This document shows positions 45,641-53,600 of a stretch of 64,000 nucleotides of DNA, one piece after another (the first letter of the stretch is position 1; each line of letters opens with the position of its first letter). Origin of the DNA: Alphaproteobacteria bacterium (GTDB lineage: Bacteria > Pseudomonadota > Alphaproteobacteria > Rhodobacterales > Rhodobacteraceae); assembly GCA_030424865.1 (NCBI GenBank), contig JAUHVR010000019.1:1-64000 (forward strand), given 5' to 3'. Both the position numbers and the translations under genes were made by a program. Below the pieces are notes generated by a model, which was not told where the DNA came from, ran no database searches, and was given only the letters and a program-made list of their open reading frames with translations.

Positions 45641-45700
45641 GGCAAGGGGGCTGTCTGCCCCCTTGAACCCCCGAGGATATTTTTCGCAAGAAGAAGACAG
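45641..45700 (+). repeat. Dispersed intergenic repeat, copy C (after tlpA)
   Basis: On the plus strand: GCAAGGGGGCTGTCTGCCCC hairpin, then CCCCCGAGGATATTTTTCGC and AAGAAGAAG. It is the same element as copies A and B, in the opposite strand. After tlpA it may serve as a 3' hairpin. Confidence 0.6.
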
Positions 45701-45728
45701 GGTCCGCGCGACATGCGGATTGCCCAAG

Positions 45729-45758
45729 AAAAAAGCGGCGGGGCAAACCCCACCGCTT
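45729..45758 (-). terminator. Strong minus-strand terminator without an annotated minus-strand gene
   Basis: On the minus strand AAGCGGTGGGG-TTTG-CCCCGCCGCTT pairs over 11 bp (one G-U) and runs into TTTTTT. No conserved gene reads into it; it implies a short transcript started somewhere in 45.8-46.1 kb. Confidence 0.75.
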
Positions 45759-45759
45759 G

Positions 45760-46055
45760 TCGTTCTTAAAAATGTTTAGGTGATGAAATCCGGGGAAAGG
45801 ATTTGGTGCTGAAAATCTGCTCGGTCTAAAGGGTGGGCCGGAAAAATTGGCCCCTGGAAATTGGCCTGTGGGAAGGTTTTGGTGCTGAAATCGTGGTCAA
45901 AGGGTTTGGGTCAAAAGGGTCAGCTTGGGATCAGGACCAGGCGGGTCTGAAAGAATTTGGCGATCCGGGAAAATGTCTTGGTCATCTTGGTCCGTCTCCG
46001 TTTGCTGTGTGTCGGTCTGTTGTGTTCCGATGAGGTCAATATGAGCGGACTGGCG
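45760..46055 (-). other. Intergenic region with direct repeats; possible small RNA or micropeptide transcript
   Basis: Between tlpA and the gene at 46150 no conserved protein is seen. Two near-identical segments, GGAAAGGATTTGGTGCTGAA (45794 onward) and GGAAGGTTTTGGTGCTGAAA (45871 onward), lie 77 bp apart, and ATTGGCC occurs twice between them. On the minus strand a 21-codon frame, 45985-45920, starts MTKTFSRIAKFF after GGAG and is amphipathic. All this lies upstream of the terminator at 45729-45758, fitting a minus-strand transcript of about 250-350 nt. Confidence 0.35.
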
Positions 46056-46057
46056 CG

Positions 46058-46121
46058 TGGTACGAGCTTCAAGTGTTGGTATGTGATCCAAATGTCTGGT
46101 ACCTGTTCCAAAATTTGGTAC
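46058..46121. repeat. Four TGGTA(C/T) direct repeats at 19-20 bp steps
   Basis: TGGTAC or TGGTAT starts at 46058, 46077, 46097 and 46116. Within units TTCAA or TCCAAA recurs about 10 bp later, giving the consensus TGGTAC-N4-TCCAAA-N3. The array ends 28 bp before the gene at 46150 and lies between it and the putative minus-strand transcript. Spacing of two helical turns puts all copies on one face of the DNA, typical of a cooperative regulator site. Confidence 0.6.
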
Positions 46122-46149
46122 AGTTCAGTCAGAGCAGTTTGGAGTCCCC

Positions 46150-46749
46150 ATGTCAGACCAGTTTAGCCGCGAGTTGATCTGCCTTGCCGCCATGCGGCAG
46201 GCGCGGTCCGATTTCTTTGACCGGGTGGTGGATCATGCCGAGGCCTGGCGGCGCGACCGGGGAGAGGACGAGCCCTCGCGCGATGCGCGAAAGTTGCTGC
46301 GCAGCGAAGGCGTGGCGCAGATTGCCGAGTTTTTCTTTGCGATCCGCGAGGGCGGCATCAGCACATCCGAGGCGTTGCGGGGCTTTTTCGATCGGCACAA
46401 TGCAGACATGGCCGCGTTGCTGGAGACCTGCGAGCGCGGGTACACGCGCTTTGGCCTGTCCGAATCGCGGGTGAAGTCGGCCATCTTCAAGGATCATCAG
46501 GTCGATCTGGTGATCCATGAAAGCAGCCATGGCACCGTGACCTTTGACCAGCGCTCGATTGGCAAGATCCTGACGCAGGTGATGTCATATGAAAGCTGTC
46601 GGACGTTGCTGATCCTGCTGTCAGAGGCCGGTCTTTTGCAGCGACGGGATTTTCGCGCGGTGGTTCTGATCAGCTCGAACGGGACATTGGAGTCGCTTTA
46701 CAGGGATCATTTGAGCTATATCGCCACTGCATTGACCCCGCAGGATTGA
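46150..46749 (+). CDS. Uncharacterised 199-aa protein
   Basis: A soluble, helix-rich protein starting MSDQFSRELICLAAMRQARS; the C-terminal half (KILTQVMSYESCRTLLILLSEAGLL, shown over residues about 137-162, then FRAVVLISSNGTLESLYRDHL) looks like a small alpha/beta or winged-helix domain. No signal peptide or catalytic motif is visible and I recognise no family. It follows the four-copy repeat array and is probably cotranscribed with the secreted protein 12 bp downstream. Confidence 0.7.
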   Translation: MSDQFSRELICLAAMRQARSDFFDRVVDHAEAWRRDRGEDEPSRDARKLLRSEGVAQIAEFFFAIREGGISTSEALRGFFDRHNADMAALLETCERGYTRFGLSESRVKSAIFKDHQVDLVIHESSHGTVTFDQRSIGKILTQVMSYESCRTLLILLSEAGLLQRRDFRAVVLISSNGTLESLYRDHLSYIATALTPQD

Positions 46750-46761
46750 GGAGACGCGATT

Positions 46762-47220
46762 TTGCGACATTGGATCTTTTTGAGCATTTTTGCCGGCTGC
46801 GCCGCGCCGGTCGGGGCGCAGGATGCCGGGGCAGCCTTTCTGGAAGGTGTGGCCACCCTGAGTGTATCAGACTGCCATGCGCTGGCAGACAGCATTCCCG
46901 ATCTTGACAACACCGGCACCTCGGCCGAGGCGTTGGACCTGCTCGGCCGGGCCGTGCGGGAACAGTGCTTTCTGACCGCGATGCTGGCCGAGACCGCTCC
47001 GACAGGTGTCACCCGTGGACGGGCACCAGACGAAAGCAATGCTGCGGTCGATCTGCAAGCGCGCGAGTCCGCAAAGGCGCTGCCCGTCCTGACGGACGAC
47101 ATGAAGGCGCGGGCGCGCGCGTCCGAGAACCTGTTGAAGTCAGCCATGGCCGCAGATTCCGGTGTGCAGAACGACCTTTTGCGGCGCCTATTGGGGCAGG
47201 ATCCGGTGCCAAAGGGTTAA
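46762..47220 (+). CDS. Uncharacterised exported protein
   Basis: A 152-aa protein starting at TTG 46762 with GGAG upstream, 12 bp after the previous stop. The signal peptide reads MRHWIFLSIFAGCAAPVGAQD. The mature part is helical and has two cysteines (SDCHAL and REQCFL). I recognise no family. Its end overlaps the convergent extensin-like gene by 4 bp. The cysteine in the signal region (GCAAP) could instead be a weak lipobox. Confidence 0.65.
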   Translation: MRHWIFLSIFAGCAAPVGAQDAGAAFLEGVATLSVSDCHALADSIPDLDNTGTSAEALDLLGRAVREQCFLTAMLAETAPTGVTRGRAPDESNAAVDLQARESAKALPVLTDDMKARARASENLLKSAMAADSGVQNDLLRRLLGQDPVPKG

Positions 47221-48092
47221 CGGCAGTACGGGCCGCCACCGTGGCGAGCGGTGTCAAAGTGGAAGTGATCGCGGTGGAACCGGTCTGATTCGGGACCGAG
47301 GACCGTTCCGAACGGACCACAGGCCGCCTTGTGCATCTTTTTCAGAATGCGGCCGTCACGTCCCTTGCCCCAGTCGTTGAGCACGCTGAGGCTGCTGCCG
47401 TTCTTCAGCTTGAACTCTGACAGGTCGATCGCGCGGCCGGTGCTGTGTTCGGACAGCGGAGCCCCCGGCTGGTGGTTGCGTGTCCGGCAGGCGTAATGCG
47501 CGGCGACGCGCATCTCGACCAGACCACCGCCGCGATTGCCGATGGCGCGTTTTGCGCCCTTCTTGACCCAGGTTTTCAGGGCCCGGGCAGACTCACAACG
47601 CATCAGCGCGGGCTGGCTGAGCCGCACGCCGTCCACCGAGGTGAGCCGCACCGCGTCGGGAATTCCGCAGCCCTTGAGCTTGCCGGGGACAAAGCCAACC
47701 TCTTCGCCCTGCAAATCGATGTCACCACAGACCGAGCCGCGCCTGCGTTCCAACCTGCGGGACATTGCGCGTTCGGCCACAATTCCGGGCCGCGCCACGG
47801 GGCGGCGCGACGTGGCAAGGCCCGAGGCCGTCGCCAAGACGGCGCTGGCCTGCAACAGGATCGGGTCGGGCTGCGCCACCGGGCGTTTCAGCACATCGGA
47901 CAGGATCTTTCGGGTCAGGGCGTCGGTCCGCGCCACCGGGCGGACAAAGGCCATTGCGTTGGCGGGAACCGCGACCCCGATCTGAACACGCGCGACAGGC
48001 CGCAAAGAGGTCTGAGGCGCGGTCGAGGCCTGCGCCACACTGGCAAGACCTCCGGTCAACAAAAGGATGCCTGCGATGAATGCCCGTTTCAC
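47217..48092 (-). CDS. Extensin-like C-terminal domain protein (LAS peptidase-like)
   Basis: A 291-aa exported protein with a signal peptide ([22 protein letters not shown]). Residues 30-105 form a linker with four RPVA(R/Q) repeats at about 31, 51, 70 and 97. The C-terminal extensin-like domain has SEHSTGRAIDLSEF and FHRDHFHFDTARHGG, which look like the zinc ligands of the VanY/LAS peptidase fold, so murein cleavage is possible. GTG at 48092 overlaps the tyrC stop by 4 bp (GTGA). Confidence 0.88.
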   Translation of the reverse strand: MKRAFIAGILLLTGGLASVAQASTAPQTSLRPVARVQIGVAVPANAMAFVRPVARTDALTRKILSDVLKRPVAQPDPILLQASAVLATASGLATSRRPVARPGIVAERAMSRRLERRRGSVCGDIDLQGEEVGFVPGKLKGCGIPDAVRLTSVDGVRLSQPALMRCESARALKTWVKKGAKRAIGNRGGGLVEMRVAAHYACRTRNHQPGAPLSEHSTGRAIDLSEFKLKNGSSLSVLNDWGKGRDGRILKKMHKAACGPFGTVLGPESDRFHRDHFHFDTARHGGGPYCR

Positions 48093-49009
48093 GTCTTTCC
48101 TTGTCCTCGCCCGAAATCCGGAGCCTCAGTATCCTGACCTGCCTGAATAATGCCACGTCGGATGGCCCGGGTGCGGGTGAAATAGGCGTGAAGATGCTCA
48201 CCATCGCCGGTGCGGATGGCGCGTTGCAGGGCAAAAAGCTCTTCCGTGAAGCGGCCGAGGATTTCCAGCGTGGCGTCCTTGTTTGTCAGGAAGACGTCGC
48301 GCCACATGGTCGGGTCCGAGGCGGCGATGCGGGTGAAATCGCGGAAACCAGCGGCTGAATACTTGATGACCTCGCTGTCGGTCACACGACGCAGGTCGTC
48401 GGCAACGCCGACCATCGTATAGGCGATCAGATGCGGCGCGTGGCTGGTGACGGCCAGTACGAGGTCGTGGTGGTCGGCGTCCATTTCCTCGACGTTGGCG
48501 CCCAGCGCCTCCCAATAGGCGCGCAACTGGGTTGTGGCGGCCTTTGACGCGCTTTCTGTCGGCACCAGCAGCGTCCAGCGGTTGTCAAAGAGCGTGTCGA
48601 AACCGGACTCGGGGCCGGAATGTTCGGTGCCCGCCAGCGGGTGGCCGGCGACAAAATTCACACCCTCGGGCAGATGCGGGGCCACGGCGTCGATCACATG
48701 GCGTTTGACCGAGCCGACGTCGGTGACCGTGCAGCCGGGTTTCAGATGCGGGGCGATCTCTTGCGCGACGGCGGACATCGCGCCGACGGGCACCGCGAGC
48801 ACGACCAGATCGGCGTCCGCGACGGCCTCGGCGGCCGTTTCGCAGACCTGATCGCACAGGCCGATGCGGCGGGCGGTCTCGCGCGTGGCCTCTGACCGCG
48901 CGTAGCCCGAGGTCACGCCCGCTGCGCCCGCGCGTTTCGAGGCCCAGAACATCGACGAGGCGATCAGCCCCAGCCCGATCAGGGCGACCTTGCCGTAGAT
49001 CTGCGTCAT
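48089..49009 (-). CDS. tyrC: Prephenate/arogenate dehydrogenase
   Basis: The 306-aa enzyme makes 4-hydroxyphenylpyruvate or tyrosine from prephenate or arogenate. It has an N-terminal dinucleotide fold [27 protein letters not shown], and the substrate region [18 protein letters not shown]. Whether it prefers prephenate or arogenate cannot be read. ATG at 49009 overlaps the hisC stop by 4 bp, and this gene overlaps the extensin-like gene. Confidence 0.93.
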   Translation of the reverse strand: MTQIYGKVALIGLGLIASSMFWASKRAGAAGVTSGYARSEATRETARRIGLCDQVCETAAEAVADADLVVLAVPVGAMSAVAQEIAPHLKPGCTVTDVGSVKRHVIDAVAPHLPEGVNFVAGHPLAGTEHSGPESGFDTLFDNRWTLLVPTESASKAATTQLRAYWEALGANVEEMDADHHDLVLAVTSHAPHLIAYTMVGVADDLRRVTDSEVIKYSAAGFRDFTRIAASDPTMWRDVFLTNKDATLEILGRFTEELFALQRAIRTGDGEHLHAYFTRTRAIRRGIIQAGQDTEAPDFGRGQGKT

Positions 49010-50094
49010 GCGCGGGCCCCGGCTTTGAAGGCGGCGATGGCCTCGGCCACGGCGCGGCATTCGGCTTCGGTGCCGACGGTGATGCGCAGGGCCTTGGGGA
49101 GGTTGTAGCCCGAGACGCGACGGATCAGGATGCCCTGCGATTGCAGGTAGGCGTCACACAGGTCCGCCTCTTCGACCGAACCAAGCCGCGCCAGGATGAA
49201 GTTCGCCTGCGCCGTGTCCGAGGGCACGCCGACGCGCGCCAGCTCACCTGCCAGCCAGGTCCGCAGGCGCGCATTTTCCGCGCGGCAGGCCTCGACATAG
49301 GCCTGGTCGCGCACGGCGGCCGCGGCGGCGGCAAGCGCCGTGCCCGACAGGTTGAACGGCCCGCGAATGCGGTTCAGAACGTCGATGATGGCCTGCGGGG
49401 CATAGCCCCAGCCAACGCGCATCCCGCCCATGCCGTAGATCTTGGAAAACGTCCGGGTCATCACGACGTTCTGCCGGGCCTCGACCAGCGAGGCATGGCC
49501 GTCAAAGCCCTGAACATATTCCGCATAAGCCCCGTCAAGCACCAGGATCACGTTGGGCGGCAGCCCGTCGGCAAGCCGCGTCACCTCGGCCTCGGAAATC
49601 ATCGTGCCGGTGGGGTTGTTGGGGTTCGCGATGAACACCAGCCGTGTGCGGTCCGTCACCCCGGCCAGCAGCGCGTCGACATCCGTCACACGGGTGTTTT
49701 CGGGCACCTCGACCGGGGTCGCGCCTGCCGCCAGCGCGCTGATCTTGTACATGCCGAACCCGTGTTCAGTATACAGCACTTCGGTGCCCGGTCCGGCGAA
49801 GGCCTGACAGAGAAAGGTGATCACCTCGTCGCTGCCAACACCGCAGATAATGCGATCGGCGTCCAGCCCGTGCACCTCGGCAATCGCCTGGCGCAGGGCG
49901 GCATGGTCGGTCGAGGGGTAACGATGCAGCGTTTCAGCCGAGGCGCGCACGGCCTCTTTTGCGGCCGGCGACGGACCCAGGGGGTTCTCGTTCGAGCTGA
50001 CCTTGATGATGTTTTCGACACCGCTTACGCTGGACTTGCCGCCCACGTAAAGTTTGATGTCCATGATGCCGGGCTGGCATTCGATCTGCGTCAT
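49006..50094 (-). CDS. hisC: Histidinol-phosphate/aromatic aminotransferase
   Basis: A 362-aa fold-type I PLP aminotransferase: [29 protein letters not shown], the PLP lysine in [17 protein letters not shown], and the C-terminal [10 protein letters not shown]. HisC proteins transaminate imidazoleacetol phosphate; coupling to tyrC suggests this copy also or mainly serves tyrosine and phenylalanine synthesis. ATG at 50094 follows AAGGAG. Confidence 0.93.
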   Translation of the reverse strand: MTQIECQPGIMDIKLYVGGKSSVSGVENIIKVSSNENPLGPSPAAKEAVRASAETLHRYPSTDHAALRQAIAEVHGLDADRIICGVGSDEVITFLCQAFAGPGTEVLYTEHGFGMYKISALAAGATPVEVPENTRVTDVDALLAGVTDRTRLVFIANPNNPTGTMISEAEVTRLADGLPPNVILVLDGAYAEYVQGFDGHASLVEARQNVVMTRTFSKIYGMGGMRVGWGYAPQAIIDVLNRIRGPFNLSGTALAAAAAAVRDQAYVEACRAENARLRTWLAGELARVGVPSDTAQANFILARLGSVEEADLCDAYLQSQGILIRRVSGYNLPKALRITVGTEAECRAVAEAIAAFKAGARA

Positions 50095-50213
50095 ACCTAT
50101 CTCCTTGCGGCACGTATTATCTGTGGCCCGACCCCAAGGAAAGGGCCTTTGCAACTACGTCATTGGCCTGTCACGGTTGACCGGGTATTCAAAGGGGCAA
50201 GGAGATTGTCACG

Positions 50214-51833
50214 ATGAAGTCGATTTTCAGACTGGGCCTGATGGTGGCCGTGGTTGCGATTGTTGCGATTGTTTACGTGATCACCAGCGGCAGCTTTGGC
50301 GGGCCGCGTTCGTCGCTGCACATTGTCTCGGGCTCCGAGAACGAAGCGCTGGAACCAATCATCCAGGAATGGGGCCAGAAAAACCGCGTCGATGTACAGA
50401 TGAGTTATCTGGGCTCGGTCGACATTGCGCGCGAGCTGGCAAAGGGCACGGCAACCGAGTTTGATGCGGTCTGGCCCGCAAATTCGCTGTGGATCGAGTT
50501 GGGGGACGAACAGAAGGTTGTGAAACACGCAACCTCGATCCTGCGCTCGCCCGTGGTGTTGGGTTTGCGGCAGTCCATCGCGCAGGATCTGGGTTGGATC
50601 GGGCGCGATGACGTGACCATCCAGGACATCCAGGCCGCCGCGCGGGACGGCAAGTTCCGATTGTCGATGACCTCGGCCACGCAGTCGAACTCGGGCGCGT
50701 CGGCCTATTTCGGGTTCCTTTACGCGCTGTCGGACAACCCCGACGTGCTGGGCATGGAGCAGCTGGCCAACACAGAAACGCAGGACAAGGTGCGGGATCT
50801 GCTGGCGCAGGTGGACCGATCGTCGGGATCCAGCGGCTGGCTGCGGTCGGCGCTGGTTGAAAACCCCGCGGCCTATGACGCGATGTTCAACTACGAAGCG
50901 TTGGTGATCGAGGCGAACCAGACCTTGGTCCAAAGCGGTCAGGAGCCGCTATATGCGGTCTATCCCGCCAATGGCCTGTCTGTGGCCGACAGTCCGCTGG
51001 GCTATATCAGCAAGGGGGACGCCGCCAAGGAAGAGGCCTTTCTCGCGCTGCAGGCGCACCTGCAGACCTCTGAGATTCAAGAGCTTTTGAACAATCAGGG
51101 CCGCCGCGCCGGGCTGATTGGGCTGATGGCCGAAAGCGCGGACAAATCGGTCTGGAACCCCGATTGGGGCATCGACCTGACCCGCGCAATTGCACCGATC
51201 CCGATCCCGGGATCGGATGTCATCAGCGAGGCGCTGCGGCTCTACCAGTCCGAACTGCGCAAACCCTCGCTGACGGTCTGGGTGCTGGACACCTCTGGCT
51301 CGATGGAGGGCGACCCGATTGCCCAGTTGAAGGACGCGATGCGCCTGTTGCTGGACCCGCAGGCGGCGGCGCTGAACCTGCTGCAGCCGTCGTCCCGCGA
51401 CATCACGATGATCCTGCCGTTCAACCATGACATCGGGCGACTGACGCAGGTCGAAGGCTCGGACACGGAAGAGCTGCGGCGCGCCCTGAACGCGGTTGTC
51501 CAACTGCAGGCCGATGGCGGCACGGATCTGTACTACGCCCTCTTCAAGGCCTTCGAAGAGCTGGGCACATGGGAAGCCGAGGGAACACTCGATGACTACC
51601 TGCCCGCCATTGTGGCCATGACCGACGGCGCTTCGGCGACCGACAACCGCGATCCGTTTTTCAACTATCTGCAGGGCCTGAGCTATGCCACCAAGGTGCC
51701 GATCCATTCGATCGCCTTTGGCGACGCGGATGAGGCGCAGTTGCAAGAGCTGTCCAATGCCTCGATCGGGCGGCTGTTTCACGCCAAGTCGGACCTGGCA
51801 GCGGCCTTGCGCAAGGCCAAGGGGTACAACTGA
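50214..51833 (+). CDS. Membrane-anchored binding-protein/VWA fusion
   Basis: A 539-aa protein. One N-terminal membrane segment (about residues 7-25) is followed by a type-2 periplasmic-binding-like domain to about 340 (LHIVSGSENEALEPII, FDAVWPANSLWIELG, YAVYPANGLSVADSPLG). A von Willebrand A domain follows from about 353, with the MIDAS motif DTSGS at 359-363, GGTDLYYALF and MTDGAS. It is likely exported and held in the membrane. It is the first of three overlapping genes; the XpaC ATG overlaps its stop by one base. No ABC permease is near, so sensing or scaffolding is more likely than transport. Confidence 0.85.
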   Translation: MKSIFRLGLMVAVVAIVAIVYVITSGSFGGPRSSLHIVSGSENEALEPIIQEWGQKNRVDVQMSYLGSVDIARELAKGTATEFDAVWPANSLWIELGDEQKVVKHATSILRSPVVLGLRQSIAQDLGWIGRDDVTIQDIQAAARDGKFRLSMTSATQSNSGASAYFGFLYALSDNPDVLGMEQLANTETQDKVRDLLAQVDRSSGSSGWLRSALVENPAAYDAMFNYEALVIEANQTLVQSGQEPLYAVYPANGLSVADSPLGYISKGDAAKEEAFLALQAHLQTSEIQELLNNQGRRAGLIGLMAESADKSVWNPDWGIDLTRAIAPIPIPGSDVISEALRLYQSELRKPSLTVWVLDTSGSMEGDPIAQLKDAMRLLLDPQAAALNLLQPSSRDITMILPFNHDIGRLTQVEGSDTEELRRALNAVVQLQADGGTDLYYALFKAFEELGTWEAEGTLDDYLPAIVAMTDGASATDNRDPFFNYLQGLSYATKVPIHSIAFGDADEAQLQELSNASIGRLFHAKSDLAAALRKAKGYN

Positions 51834-52435
51834 TGACCTTGCCTGACGGACCTCGGCAGATGCTGGCCGCTGCCCTTTCGGCTGCGGTCTTTCTGGGCCT
51901 TTTCTTTGGGGCGCAACTTGTCTGGTGGCTGGCGCTGGCATTGGCCGTGGCCGTCTATGGCGCGGTTCTGCTGATCGTGCGACGCCGCCGTCGCGCCGAC
52001 GAGATCGTTTTGGGCGCGCGGGTCACCCAGGCCGACGTTCAGGCCGCCGGAGAGGCCCTGCGCGACAGTGCAGAACGGCTGGATAAAGCGGCTGCACAAG
52101 TGCCCGAGGCAGACAGAGAGGCTGTCGAAGAGATGGCCCGCCACGTCTGGTCGATCCGCGAAAATGTGCTGGAAGACGCGGATGATTACCGCCTGACCCG
52201 GCGGTTCATCGGGTCATATCTGCCCAACATCGTCAAAAGCGTCGAAACCTATGCGCAACTGGCGTCCAAGGCCGCGCGCAGCCAGCCCGAACGCCTGGCG
52301 GCGGTTGGCAAACAGATCAGGGAGTACGGGCCCGTGCTGGAACACATTGACCAGGCCTGCATCGAAAACGACTTTGCCGCACTCGAGTCCGAGGTGGACG
52401 CCTTGGGTGCACAGCTTTCCCGGAGGATCCGATGA
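51833..52435 (+). CDS. XpaC-like membrane protein
   Basis: A 200-aa protein with two N-terminal hydrophobic segments (residues about 10-28 and 30-47), a basic turn (RRRRRADE) and a cytoplasmic helical domain (RRFIGSYLPNIVKSVETYAQLA, broken across residues 121-142). The shape and the LPNIVKSVETY motif match the XpaC family (named after 5-bromo-4-chloroindolyl phosphate hydrolysis), which is usually found beside TelA. No telA gene follows here. Its stop overlaps the next start by 4 bp. Confidence 0.8.
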   Translation: MTLPDGPRQMLAAALSAAVFLGLFFGAQLVWWLALALAVAVYGAVLLIVRRRRRADEIVLGARVTQADVQAAGEALRDSAERLDKAAAQVPEADREAVEEMARHVWSIRENVLEDADDYRLTRRFIGSYLPNIVKSVETYAQLASKAARSQPERLAAVGKQIREYGPVLEHIDQACIENDFAALESEVDALGAQLSRRIR

Positions 52436-53520
52436 ACCGAACCATCCTTGGCCTTGCTGTCCTGGGCGTTGTCGCCGCCGTTTCGGTTGGCGTGACAATG
52501 GTGGATCTTTCCTCCGTGACACGCTCGGTCGAGCGTAGGGAGCCGGTGACCGTCTCGATGTTCTTCGGTGGCGAGAAATCGGCGCTTCTGCGCAACGAGA
52601 AGGTCAGAAAGATCATCGAGGATCGCTACAAGATCACGCTGGACGCAACCAAGGCGGGATCGGTCGAGATGGTGACGACGCTGCCCTCGACCGGCAAGGA
52701 TTGCCTCTGGCCGTCGAACATGGTCGCCGTCGAACTGGCACGAAACTCGGGCCGGACGGTTCTGGGCGACGAGACGATCTTCAACTCGCCAATTGTGTTC
52801 TACGCCTGGTCCGACGTGGCCGATGCGCTGACCAAGGCGGGGGCCGTGAAGCAGCGACCGGACGGTTTCCTGGCTGCGGACGTGTCCAAGATCGGCGAGC
52901 TGATCGCAGGTGGTGCGCGTTGGCAAGAGGATCTGGGTGTGAACGTCTATGGGCCGTTCAAGGTCTTTTCGACCCACCCGGCCAAGTCGAACTCGGGCAA
53001 CATCTGGTCGGGGCTCCTGGCCACGGTGTTCAACGATGGCGCGCCTCCGGCGGAAAGCGACATGGGCGTCGTGCTGCCGAAGGTGACGGCCTATTTCGAG
53101 GCGATGGGGCATATGGAGGCAAGCTCGGGTGACATCTTCGAGAACTTCCTGAAGCAGGGCATGGGGTCGCGTCCGATCATCGTGGGATATGAGAACCAGA
53201 TGGTCGAGTTTCTGGGCGAGAACGCGAATTACGCCGAGCTGATCCAGGATCGGATCCGGGTGATCTATCCCGAACCGACGATCTTTGCCTCGCATCCGCT
53301 GATTGCCCTGACGTCGACCTGCAAACGCCTGCAAGAGGCCCTGGCGGACCCGGATCTTCAGGACATAGCCTGGTCGGATCATGGCTTTCGAACCGGCCTG
53401 ATCGGGGTCGAGAACGATCCCGGCGCCATCACGGGCGCCAAACTGCCGGAAACCGTCTCGTTGGTCGTCCCGATGCCAGCGGCCGCCGTCATGGAAGACA
53501 TCATTCAGGCCGTGCGCTGA
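52432..53520 (+). CDS. Membrane-anchored or exported substrate-binding-like protein
   Basis: A 362-aa protein with an N-terminal hydrophobic segment (residues 4-22) and a type-2 binding-protein fold: VTVSMFFGGEKSALL, LWPSNMVAVELARN, PIVFYAWSDVADALT, VFSTHPAKSNSGNIW. It resembles the binding domain of the first gene of this module but lacks VWA. The ligand is unknown. It is coupled by ATGA to the XpaC-like gene and followed by three hairpins. It has no permease partner in the window. Confidence 0.8.
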   Translation: MNRTILGLAVLGVVAAVSVGVTMVDLSSVTRSVERREPVTVSMFFGGEKSALLRNEKVRKIIEDRYKITLDATKAGSVEMVTTLPSTGKDCLWPSNMVAVELARNSGRTVLGDETIFNSPIVFYAWSDVADALTKAGAVKQRPDGFLAADVSKIGELIAGGARWQEDLGVNVYGPFKVFSTHPAKSNSGNIWSGLLATVFNDGAPPAESDMGVVLPKVTAYFEAMGHMEASSGDIFENFLKQGMGSRPIIVGYENQMVEFLGENANYAELIQDRIRVIYPEPTIFASHPLIALTSTCKRLQEALADPDLQDIAWSDHGFRTGLIGVENDPGAITGAKLPETVSLVVPMPAAAVMEDIIQAVR

Positions 53521-53525
53521 GGCCA

Positions 53526-53594
53526 CCAAATTCCGGCACGGAATTTGGGACGGAAAACGCAGTTTTCCGCTCCGGAATTCGTACCGAATTCCGG
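53526..53594. repeat. Three consecutive related inverted repeats between convergent genes
   Basis: Hairpin 1: CCAAATTCCG / CGGAATTTGG (53526-53548, loop GCA). Hairpin 2: CGGAAAAC / GTTTTCCG (53551-53569, loop GCA). Hairpin 3: CCGGAATTC / GAATTCCGG (53572-53594, loop GTACC). All arms are perfect and share a CGGAA core. No T-run follows on either strand. They fill the whole gap between the binding-protein gene and the YqhA-like gene. Confidence 0.85.
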
Positions 53595-53600
53595 TTTCCC

